A DNA stretch of 64,000 nucleotides, from NCBI RefSeq assembly GCF_050948175.1, contig NW_027490378.1, positions 310,001-374,000 of the forward strand, written 5' to 3'. Positions 43,901 through 52,504 of the stretch are shown here, in pieces (position 1 is the stretch's first letter; each line of letters opens with the position of its first letter). Both the position numbers and the translations under genes were made by a program. The notes beneath the pieces are model-generated. The model did not search any database. It had not been told where the DNA came from and saw only the letters and a list, made by a program, of their open reading frames with translations. Source of the DNA: Xylocopa sonorina. Lineage: Eukaryota > Arthropoda > Insecta > Hymenoptera > Apidae.

Positions 43901-44750
43901 CGATATCGCGTTTTAAGAAGCATTAGAACACTATTGCTACGACAGGTAGACATTTGCAAACGCTATTTCCTTGCAAGGAAGTGTCGCATTTACATTCATT
44001 TGAAGTGTAGACGAGGTATACATAACACTTCGCAAATCATATTATATCTTACCATGAAACATAGAAATGAGATGCGATATCGCGATTTAAGAATCATAAG
44101 AACTCTATTGCTACGATACGTAGACATCGGCAAACGCTATTTCCTTGCATGGTAGTGTCGCATTTACATTCATTTGAAGTGTAGACGTGGAATACATGAC
44201 ACTTCGCAAATCATATTATATCTTACCATGAAACATAGAAATGAGATGCGACATCGCGATTTAGGAATCATAAGAACTCTATTGCTACGATACGTAGACA
44301 TCTGCAAACGCTATTTCCTTGCAAAGAAGTGTCGCATTTACATTCATTTGAAGTGTAGACGAGGAATACATAACACTTCGCAAATCATATTATATCTTAC
44401 CATGAAACATAGAAATGAGATGCGATATCGCGTTTTAAGAAGCACCAGAACTCTATTGCTACGATACCTAGATATCTGCAAACGCTATTTCCTTGCAAGG
44501 AAGTGTCACATTTACATTCATTTGAAGTGCAGACGAGGAATACATAACACTTCGCAAATCATATTATATCTTACCATGAAACATAGAAATGAGATCCGAT
44601 ATCGCGTTTTAAGAATCATAAGAACTCTATTGCTACGATACGTAGACATCTGCAAACGCTATTGCCTTGCAAGGAAGTGTCGCATTTACATTCATTTCAA
44701 GCGTGGACGAGGAATACATGACACTTCGCAAATCATATTATATCTTACCA
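37800..44750 (+). repeat. Twenty-monomer higher-order repeat, about 3480 bp x 2
   Basis: Copy 1 spans about 37800-41100 and copy 2 about 41279-44750. Paired points are 3479 bp apart: 37912/41391, 38784/42263, 39303/42782 and 39531/43010. Downstream the spacing becomes 3653 bp (40521/44174), because copy 2 carries one additional 174-bp monomer near 43530-43700. Gain or loss of exactly one monomer is a footprint of unequal exchange in register. Confidence 0.85.
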
Positions 44751-45439
44751 TGAAACATAGAAATGAGATCCGATATCGCGTTTTAAGAATCATAAGAACT
44801 CTATTGCTACGATACCTAGACATCTGCAAACGCTATTTCCTTGCAAGGAAGTGTCACATTTACATTCATTTGAAGTGCAGACGAGGAATACATAACACTT
44901 CGCAAATCATATTATATCTTACCATGAATCATAGAAATGAGATGCGATATCGCGTTTGAAGAAGTATTAGAAATCTATTGCTACGATACGTAGACATCTG
45001 CGAACGCCATTTCCTAGCGAGGAAGTGTCGCATTCACATTCATTTGAAGTGTAGACGAGGAATACATGATACTTCGCAAATCATATTATATCTTACCATG
45101 AAACATAGAAATGAGATGCGATATCGCGATTTAAGAATCATAAGAACACTATTGCTACGATACGTAGACATCGGCAAACGCTATTTCCTTGCATGGTAGT
45201 GTCGCATTTACATTCATTTGAAGTGTAGACGTGGAATACATGACACTTCGCAAATCATATTATATCTTACCATGAAACATAGAAATGAGATGCGATATCG
45301 CGATTTAGGAATCATAAGAACTCTATTGCTACGATACGTAGACATCTGCAAACGCTATTTCCTTGCAAAGAAGTGTCGCATTTACATTCATTTGAAGTGT
45401 AGACGAGGAATACATAACACTTCGCAAATCATATTATAT

Positions 45440-48400
45440 CTTACCATGAAACATAGAAATGAGATGCGTTATCGCGTTTTAAGAAGCATCAGAAATCCAT
45501 TGCTACGATACGTAGGCATCTGCAAACGCTATTTCCTTGCAAGAAAGTGTCGCATTTACATTCATTTGAAGTGTAGACGAGGAATACATAACACTTCGTA
45601 AACCATATTATATCTTACCATGAAACATAGAAATGAGATCCGATATCGCGTTTTAAGAATCATAAGAACTCTATTGCTACGATACGTAGACATCTGCAAA
45701 CGCTATTTCCTTGCAAGGAAGTGCCGCATTTACATTCATTTGAAGCGTGGACGAGGAATACATGACACTTCGCAAATCATATTATATCTTACCATGAAAC
45801 ATAGAAATGAGATGCGTTATCGCGTTTTAAGAAGCATCAGAAATCCATTGCTACGATACGTAGACATCTGCAAACGCTATTTCCTTGCAAAGAAGTGTCG
45901 CATTTACATTCATTTGAAGTGTAGACGAGGAATACATAACACTTCGCAAATCATATTATATCTTACCATGAAACATAGAAATGAGATCCGATATCGCGTT
46001 TTAAGAATCATAAGAACTCTATTGCTACGATACGTAGACGTCTGCAAACGCTATTTCCTATCAAGGAAGTGTCGCATTTACATTCATTTGAAGCGTGGAC
46101 GAGGAATACATGACACTTCGCAAATCATATTATATCTTACCATGAATCATAGAAGTGAGATGCGATATCGCGTTTTAAGAAGCAGCAGAAATCCATTGCT
46201 ACGATACGTAGACATCTGCAAACGCTATTTCCTTGCAAGAAAGTGTCGCATTTACATTCATTTGAAGTGTAGACGAGGAATACATAACACTTCGCAAATC
46301 ATATTATATCTTACCATGAAACATTGAAATGAGATGCGATATCGCGTTTTAAGAATCATAAGATCTCTATTGTTACGATACGTAGACATCTGCAAACGCT
46401 ATTTCCTTGCAAGGAAGTGTCGCATTTACGTTCATTTGAATCGTTGACGAGGAATGCATAACACTTCGCAATGAATATTATATCTTATCATGAAACATAG
46501 ATATGAGATGCAATATCTCGTTTTATGAAGCATTTGAACTCTATTGCTTCGATACGTAGACATCTGCAAACGCTATTTCCTTGCAAAGAAGTGTTGCATT
46601 TACATTCATTTGAAGTGTAGACGAGGAATACATAACACTTCGCGAATCATATTATATCTTACCATGAAACATTGAAATGAGGTGCGATATCGCGTTTTAA
46701 GGAGCATTTGAACTCTATTGCTTCGATACGTAGACATCTGCAAACGCTATTTCTTTGCAAGGAAGTGTCGCATTTACGTTCATTTGAATCGTTGACGAGG
46801 AATGCATAACACTTCGCAATGAATATTATATCTTATCATGAAACATAGATATGAGATGCAATATCTCGTTCTATGAAGCATTTGAACTCTATTGCTTCGA
46901 TACGTAGACATCTGCAAACGCTATTTCCTTGCAAAGAAGTGTTGCATTTACATTCATTTGAAGTGTAGACGAGGAATACATAACACTTCGCAAATCATAT
47001 TATATTTTACCATGAAACATTGAAATGAGATGCGATATGGCGTTTTAAGAAGCATTAGAACATTACTGCTACGATAGGTAGACATTTGCAAACGCTATTT
47101 CCTTGCAAGGAAGTGTCGCATTCACATTCATTTGAAGTGTAGACGAGGAATACATAACACTTCGCAAATCATATTATATCTTACCATGAAACATTGAAAT
47201 GAGATGCGATATCGCGTTTTAAGAATCATAAGATCTCTATTTTTACGATACGTAGACATCTGCAAACGCTATTTCCTTGCAAGGAAGTGTCGCATTTACG
47301 TTCATTTGAATCGTTGACGAGGAATGCATAACACTTCGCAATGAATATTATATCTTATCATGAAACATAGATATGAGATGCAATATCTCGTTTTATGAAG
47401 CATTTGAACTCTATTGCTTCGATACGTAGACATCTGCAAACGCTATTTCCTTGCAAAGAAGTGTTGCATTTACATTCATTTGAAGTGTAGACGAGGAATA
47501 CATAACACTTCGCGAATCATATTATATCTTACCATAAAACATTGAAATGAGATGAGATATCGCGTTTTAAGAAGCATTTGAACTCTATTGCTTCGATACG
47601 TAGACATCTGCAAACGCTATTTCCTTGCAAGGAAGTGTCGCATTTACATTCATTTGAAGTGTAGACGAGGAATACATGATACTTCGCAAATCATATTATA
47701 TCTTACCACGAAACATAGAAATGAGATGCGATATCGCGTTTTAAGAAGCATTTGAACTCTATTGCTTCGATACGTGGACATCAGCAAACGCTATTTCCTT
47801 GCAAGGAAGTGTCGCATTTACGTTCATTTGAATCGTTGACGAGGAATGCATAACACTTCGCAATGAATATTATATCTTATCATGAAACATAGATATGAGA
47901 TGCAATATCGCGTTTTAAGAAGCATTTGGACTCTATTGCTTCAATACGTAGACATCTGCAAACGCTATTTCCTTGCAAGGAAGTGTCGCATTTACATTCA
48001 TTTGAAGTGTAGACGAGGAATACATAACACTTCGCAAATCATATTATATCTTACCATGAAACATAGAAATGAGATCCGATATCGCGTTGTAAAAATCTTA
48101 AGAACTCTATTTCTACGATACGTAGATATCTGCAAACGCTATTTCCTTGCAGGGAAGTGTCGCATTTACATTCATTTGAAGTGTAGACGAGGAATACATG
48201 ACACTTCGCAAATCATATTATATCTTACCATGAAAAGTAGAAATGAGATGCGATATAGCGTTTTAAGAATCATAAGAACTCTATTGCTACGATACGTCGA
48301 CATCTGCAAACGCTATTTCCTTGCAAGGAAGTGTCGCATTTACATTCATTTGAAGTGTTTACGAGGAATACATGATACTTCGCAAATCATATTATATCTT

Positions 48401-49087
48401 ACCATGAAACATAGAAATGAGATGCGATATCGCGTTTTAAGAAGCATTAGAACATTACTGCTACGATAGGTAGACATTTGCAAACGCTATTTCCTTGCAA
48501 GGAAGTGTCGCATTCACATTCATTTGAAGTGTAGACGAGGAATACATAACACTTCGCAAATCATATTATATCTTACCATGAAACATAGAAATGGGATGCG
48601 ATATCGCGTTTTAAGAAGCATTAGAACTCTAATGCTACGATACGTAGACATCTGCATACGCTATTTCCTAGCGAGGAAGTGTCGCGTTTGCATTCATTTG
48701 AAGTGTAGACGAGGAACACATAACACTCCGCAAATCATATCATATCTTACCATGAAACATAGAAATGAGATGCGATATCGCGTTTTAAGAACCATAAGAA
48801 CTCTACTGCTACGATACGTAGACATCTGCAATCGCTATTTCCTTGCAAAGAAGTGTCGCATTTACATTCATTTGAAGTGTAGACGAGGAATACATAACAC
48901 TTCGCAAATCATATTATATCTTACCATGAAACATAGAAATGAGATGCGATATCGCGTTTTAAGAAGCATTAGAACTCTATTGCTACGATACGTAGACATC
49001 TGCAATCGCCATTTCCTTGCAACGAAGTGTCGCATTTACTTTCATTTGAATCGTAGACGAGGAATACATAACACTTCGCAATGAATA
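45440..49087 (+). repeat. Blocks duplicated from distant parts of the array
   Basis: About 45440-46317 matches 1840-2717, including the rare CTTCGTAAACC variant at 45598/1998, an offset of 43.6 kb. About 46317-47620 is a patchwork of variants seen at 3240-4150, such as AAGATCTCTATT near 46368 and 3807. About 47882-49087 matches 15245-16450, an offset of 32637 bp, with near-identical translation over 48524-49084 and 15887-16447. These are long-range copies inside one array, not local tandem units. Confidence 0.8.
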
Positions 49088-49537
49088 TTATATCTTATCT
49101 TGAAACATAGATATGAGATGCGATATCGCGTTTTAAGAATCATAAGAACTCTATTGCTTCGATACGTAGACATCTGCAAACGCTATTTCCTTGCAAGGAA
49201 GTGTCGCATTTACATTTATTTGAATCGTAGACGAGGAATACATAACACTTCGCAAATCATATTATATCTTACCATGAAACATAGAAATGAGATGCGATAT
49301 CGCGTTTTAAGAATCATATGAACTCTATTGCTACGATACGTAGACATCTGCAAACGCTATTTCCTTGCAAGGAAGTGTCGCATTTACATTCATTTGAATT
49401 GTAGACGAGGAATACATAACACTTCGCAAATCATATTATATCTTACCATGAAACATAGAAATGAGATCCGATATCGCGTTGTAAGAATCATAAGAACTCT
49501 ATTGCTACGATACGTAGACATCTGCAAACGCTATTTC

Positions 49538-49541
49538 CTTG
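49538..49541. repeat. Target-site duplication CTTG (left) of the complete element
   Basis: The satellite reads TTTCCTTG up to the LTR start and resumes CTTGCAAGGAAG after the 3' LTR at 58572-58575. The insertion lies within the 14-bp satellite palindrome TTCCTTGCAAGGAA. Confidence 0.95.
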
Positions 49542-49986
49542 TGTAACGTCAGGCGTACCGCCTGCCACCCTCCGGCGTCCACCTCATCATCCCCAGCATC
49601 CGCATCCGGAGCCCCTGCACACGGGCCACCCGCCGACTCGCCGTCCCTACAGAAGGAGACAAAGATACGAGAGGGAAGAGGGATGCAGCATGCCGCGCCC
49701 ACGCGCGATCTCCACACACGAGGGGGAGGACTTCACCCCGTATTACGAGGGCGAGGAGCTCTCCGACACGTACTGGGTCGAATCCCCAGCAATCACGAAG
49801 CCCTATACGTACTTCTCGTACATGTGGGATTAGAATAAGCACACTACTCACCTATGTACATACACACCAACACACACCTAGATTTAAGTGAATATATGTA
49901 TATATTTTATTCATGCACGGTTATATTCCATGCACTCGCGCGCACACTCGACGCTCGCGGCTCACGCTTAACGCGGGCCGCGCCCC

Positions 49987-50059
49987 ACTCCGAACGGCCG
50001 CCCCACCACGAGGGCCGAGCGGCCGCCCTACTCCGACCGTCCGCCCCACCGCGAGGGCC
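49987..50059 (+). repeat. G+C-rich duplicated 30-mer in the LTR
   Basis: Two 30-bp copies at 49987-50016 and 50030-50059 share 27 positions, with core CCGCCCCACC(A/G)CGAGGGCC. The surrounding ~150 bp is dense in CpG. The same pair occurs in the 3' LTR and solo LTR 1, and a related pair lies in LTR family 2 (near 60520-60620). It may be a GC-box-like regulatory cluster; its function is unknown. Confidence 0.7.
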
Positions 50060-50261
50060 CAGCGACTCGCGCGCCGCGCGACCCGAGGAGGTCGCGGACG
50101 CGAGATCCGAGAGTCAGTTCATATCTCATCTCCGAACCGAGGAGTTCTAATCCAGCATCCGAACGATGCACTTCCGATCCGAGCAATAGGCTCATTCGCA
50201 ACGAGCAATTAGCTCTAATGCATTCGTCTCTATCCATACTCCCATAGCGGAGTCCGTTCGA

Positions 50262-50305
50262 TACTTTATACTATTTCTAATTCTCATTGTAATCGCTAGT
50301 CAGTA
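50262..50305 (+). promoter_or_regulatory. Candidate core promoter of the LTR (TATA-like plus initiator-like)
   Basis: CTTTATACTA at about 50264-50273 is followed roughly 30 bp later by GTCAGTAAC (TCAGT at 50300-50304), which resembles an arthropod initiator. The arrangement is preserved in the 3' LTR and in solo LTR 1. If used, transcription would begin upstream of the arginine-rich ORF and leave the Pol-tail segment in U3. Another AT-rich candidate lies at about 49891-49911. This is weak pattern evidence only. Confidence 0.3.
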
Positions 50306-50482
50306 ACTTAGAATTTAGTCAAGTGTATCTAGTATAGTGAAATCATAGAATATAGTTTATTTTTACCAGATTCAAAGTATCTTTATTCGAGTTCAAATAC
50401 AATTCCTTAATTCTAATCCACGGGTACGCTCGCGATTATTCTAATTCTATATCTCATCTACGATAGTCTTGAGGCTCGACGA

Positions 50483-50585
50483 CTAGAGCGAACCAGCGCT
50501 TAGTTGCTCCATCCTCACTTCTACCGTGTACAGAATATCTTGCGCCCAGGTCGATCCCGGTAAGCTAGAGCGAACCAACGCTTAG
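50483..50585 (+). repeat. Pair of 21-bp direct repeats in the 5' LTR
   Basis: Copies at 50483-50503 and 50565-50585 have core AGCGAACCARCGCT and one mismatch, 82 bp start to start. They sit just before the arginine-rich ORF. The pair is conserved in the other family 1 LTRs. The family 2 LTR has diverged counterparts at about 60063-60082 and 60153-60174, which suggests a functional element. Confidence 0.75.
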
Positions 50586-50620
50586 CCGTGCCGTATTCAA
50601 CCGAGGTTCAAGTATTCTCG

Positions 50621-50968
50621 ATGAGCCTTGCACCTCCGACAAAGCGTACACGACGCGCGGGGAGGAGAGAGTTCATTCGTCGTCTCGCTCGGGAATACGT
50701 GGGTGATGCACCAGAATATTCAATTTCCTACGTTCGAGTCCTGGTTCCTGTGAAGGAGGTTTCCTTCGCCGCACGACCCGTACGAGTCGCCAATCGTCAG
50801 GGCCAAACGCCGATACCTGCCAGCCGGAGTCAACCCGCCTGGACGCTTATTCCCGTAGACGTACCTCCGTTCCAGCCGTACGCCGCCGCCATCCCGGTTG
50901 CGGATCCAAGGCGCTCCAGGTACCTGGAAAGAGAAATCAGACAGCGGAATCAAGCCTTCGCAAGGTAA
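50621..50968 (+). CDS. LTR-encoded small arginine-rich protein (115 aa), 5' LTR copy
   Basis: Starts at the first ATG of an open frame in the LTR and begins MSLAPPTKRTRRAG. Residues ~7-30 are strongly basic (KRTRRAGRREFIRRLAREY), like a nuclear-localisation or RNA-binding helix. The C-terminal part contains PYAAAIPVADPRRSRYL. No known domain is recognised. The stop TAA lies inside AAG|GTAAGT, so splicing could extend the protein into a downstream exon. A homologous ORF with the same basic block, the same DPRRxRYL motif and the same donor phase occurs in the diverged family 2 LTR, which supports real coding. If transcription starts near 50302, this would be the first ORF of the RNA, ahead of gag. 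A regulatory or accessory role is inference. Confidence 0.6.
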   Translation: MSLAPPTKRTRRAGRREFIRRLAREYVGDAPEYSISYVRVLVPVKEVSFAARPVRVANRQGQTPIPASRSQPAWTLIPVDVPPFQPYAAAIPVADPRRSRYLEREIRQRNQAFAR

Positions 50969-50970
50969 GT
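50965..50970 (+). promoter_or_regulatory. Splice-donor-like site in the 5' LTR
   Basis: GCAAG|GTAAGT matches the eukaryotic 5' splice-site consensus closely. It coincides with the end of the arginine-rich frame, and the frame phase (AGG TAA) is the same in LTR family 2. The acceptor is not identified. Confidence 0.5.
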
Positions 50971-51115
50971 TTAGTGTTAGTTACCGTTTTATCGAGTCCG
51001 AAACGCCAACGAACCCGGTCCGGACGCAATTCGCGTTATTTTCGGGAACGGTTACGACTTTGTGCCACCGTTGCGAGCGCAACCGCACCTCGGGACGTGA
51101 CACGAAAGTTATTTT

Positions 51116-51133
51116 TGGTGACAGCGGTGGGAT
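51116..51133 (+). promoter_or_regulatory. Primer binding site, tRNA-Leu-like
   Basis: TGGTGACAGCGGTGGGAT starts 13 bp after the LTR end. Its complement, ATCCCACCGCTGTCACCA, ends in CCA and resembles the 3' end of a eukaryotic tRNA-Leu (…AATCCCACCGCTG…). The 13-bp gap from the LTR is wider than the 0-5 bp usual for many gypsy elements. Confidence 0.75.
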
Positions 51134-51184
51134 AGCCACGCGTTTCCTCCGGAAATTCCGCCGAAAGGAACCGCGAAACTAGAT

Positions 51185-52504
51185 ATGGCAACCCGGACTC
51201 CGACAAAAACGCGCCAGCAGACACAGCGAGCCGCCGCGATGGCCGATTCTGAACGCGAAAAACGCACTAGCAGAACGCTTGATTTCCAAGACGCTATCGC
51301 CGAGCCTCTTCCTAGTACCGCGCAACAAAATACTTCCGCGAAAAATACGAAAGCGACCGATCCGAGTAATGCCGCGTTGCTCCAGCAAATAGAAATTTTA
51401 CGTCGTGAATTAGAATCTATTCGCAGAACGCCTGATTTAACGCGCGACGATACCGTTTCGCTGGATATTCCTCGGGGAAATCCGCTTTCCGGACATAATT
51501 CGAGCTCCGATTTCAATACACATAGTTCGCAACACGACGAGCTATCGCTTAAGCAGGCCCTCGAAGCCGTGCCGACATTCGATGGTCAGAACATTCCCAT
51601 TCTTCAGTTTACCCGAGCGTGTAAACGCGCTTATGAGCTTATCCCTAATGGGTGCGAGCGAACTTTCACACGCCTGCTTAAGGGAAAACTCAAGGGTCGT
51701 GCCTACGCCGCGCTAGAAGACGAGCCGTGTTACACAATACTCGAATTAACGGACGTTCTTCGCAGCACATTTTGCTCCGTAAAATCAGCTCATCATTATC
51801 GGGGTGAACTTGCCAATATATTTATGCGCGCGAACGAGCACATTCTAGATTACATCGGTCGAGTAAAAGATCTTAGAACCGCTATAATTGATTGCGAACG
51901 GCTTGCTCGACGAGACACACCGGAATCGCTCGATGACGTAGACGCGCTCACATTACAATGTTTTAAAGACGGTCTCATTCCGGAAATTCGAATGCAAATG
52001 ACTATAAGTTCATTCGGTACATTGCGAGAAACGTTCGCTCGAGCGCGGGAGCTCTATCAAATGCACGAACGTGATTGCAACCGGCTAGGTAGATCGCGTG
52101 TCGCGCGACCAGAATCGCGCGAAAAACCAGCCGAAATTATTTGCCGAAAATGCAATAATATCGGACATTACGCGACCGAGTGTCGGCTCAGACCGCCATC
52201 GCCGTACCGACCGCAGGAATACTTGCGATCCAGGGACGTACCGCCTCCTACTCGAGGCCCCGCGTACGAACAACCAAGACAAATCGTAGCCAGGGACGCG
52301 CCCAAATTTTGTCGCTATTGCAAGACCCCGGGGCACGAAATAGGCGAGTGCCGAAAAAGGCAGTACAACAACGCGGTAAATAAAAATTCGGGAAACGACA
52401 ATGGCCTCCGCACCCGCCGCGAGACAGGTGGCGAGGCCGCGCACCAAGTCCGTCCTCTCGCCGCGAACAACTCCAACGCGGAAATCGACGAAACGCCGCG
52501 ATAA
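51185..52504 (+). CDS. gag: Gag polyprotein (439 aa)
   Basis: Structural protein that assembles the virus-like particle and packages element RNA. The ATG at 51185 is the first in this frame after the primer binding site. Residues ~110-300 look like a gypsy-type capsid domain, with a helical stretch around TFDGQNIPILQFTRACKRAY and a later FTRLLKGKLKGRAYAALE. Two CCHC zinc knuckles follow, C-X2-C-X4-H-X4-C at residues 320-333 and 376-389, as expected for a nucleocapsid. The basic, proline-rich segment between them fits RNA binding. The last ~40 codons overlap the upstream end of the pol frame, where a -1 frameshift signal lies. No internal stops are present. Confidence 0.95.
   Translation: MATRTPTKTRQQTQRAAAMADSEREKRTSRTLDFQDAIAEPLPSTAQQNTSAKNTKATDPSNAALLQQIEILRRELESIRRTPDLTRDDTVSLDIPRGNPLSGHNSSSDFNTHSSQHDELSLKQALEAVPTFDGQNIPILQFTRACKRAYELIPNGCERTFTRLLKGKLKGRAYAALEDEPCYTILELTDVLRSTFCSVKSAHHYRGELANIFMRANEHILDYIGRVKDLRTAIIDCERLARRDTPESLDDVDALTLQCFKDGLIPEIRMQMTISSFGTLRETFARARELYQMHERDCNRLGRSRVARPESREKPAEIICRKCNNIGHYATECRLRPPSPYRPQEYLRSRDVPPPTRGPAYEQPRQIVARDAPKFCRYCKTPGHEIGECRKRQYNNAVNKNSGNDNGLRTRRETGGEAAHQVRPLAANNSNAEIDETPR
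52390..52438 (+). promoter_or_regulatory. Programmed -1 ribosomal frameshift signal (gag to pol)
   Basis: The heptamer G GGA AAC (52390-52396, in the gag frame) fits X XXY YYZ exactly. After a 6-nt spacer, GGCCTC (52403-52408) pairs with GAGGCC (52433-52438). A further four inner pairs follow across a 2x2 internal loop, leaving a 12-nt loop. The pol frame is open only from 52384, so the heptamer lies just inside the usable overlap (52384-52504). GGGAAAC is an established slippery sequence in retroviruses. Frameshifting here is inferred but well supported. Confidence 0.8.

Larger units (their letters stand above)
28191..49541 (+). repeat. 174-bp tandem satellite array, segment B (about 123 monomers)
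   Basis: Same monomer, orientation and phase as segment A once the solo LTR and one copy of its CATG duplication are removed, so A and B were one continuous array. Net phase drift is again only a few bases. The segment holds the clearest higher-order repeats (1044 bp and about 3480 bp) and the longest open frames (11 monomers at 30366-32291). Its last ~1.2 kb is a copy of sequence at 15245-16450. Confidence 0.97.
49542..51102 (+). repeat. 5' LTR, family 1
   Basis: A 1561-bp direct repeat of 57012-58571, with termini TGTAACGTC and GACGTGACA forming an imperfect 9-bp inverted repeat. It is unusually long. Segments in order: the Pol-tail coding stretch (about 49543-49833), an AT-rich stretch, a very G+C-rich stretch with a duplicated 30-mer (49987-50059), a possible promoter (about 50262-50305), paired 21-bp repeats (50483-50585), the arginine-rich ORF (50621-50968) and a splice-donor-like site (50965). 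No canonical AATAAA is seen on the sense strand. Confidence 0.95.

Noticed and set aside
49913..50212. Forward ~99-codon frame (and its reverse counterpart) in the G+C-rich LTR part
   Set aside because: High G+C lowers stop frequency in every frame, several overlapping frames are open at once, and the direct repeats explain the sequence. I saw no clear conservation of this frame in family 2 comparable to the arginine-rich ORF.
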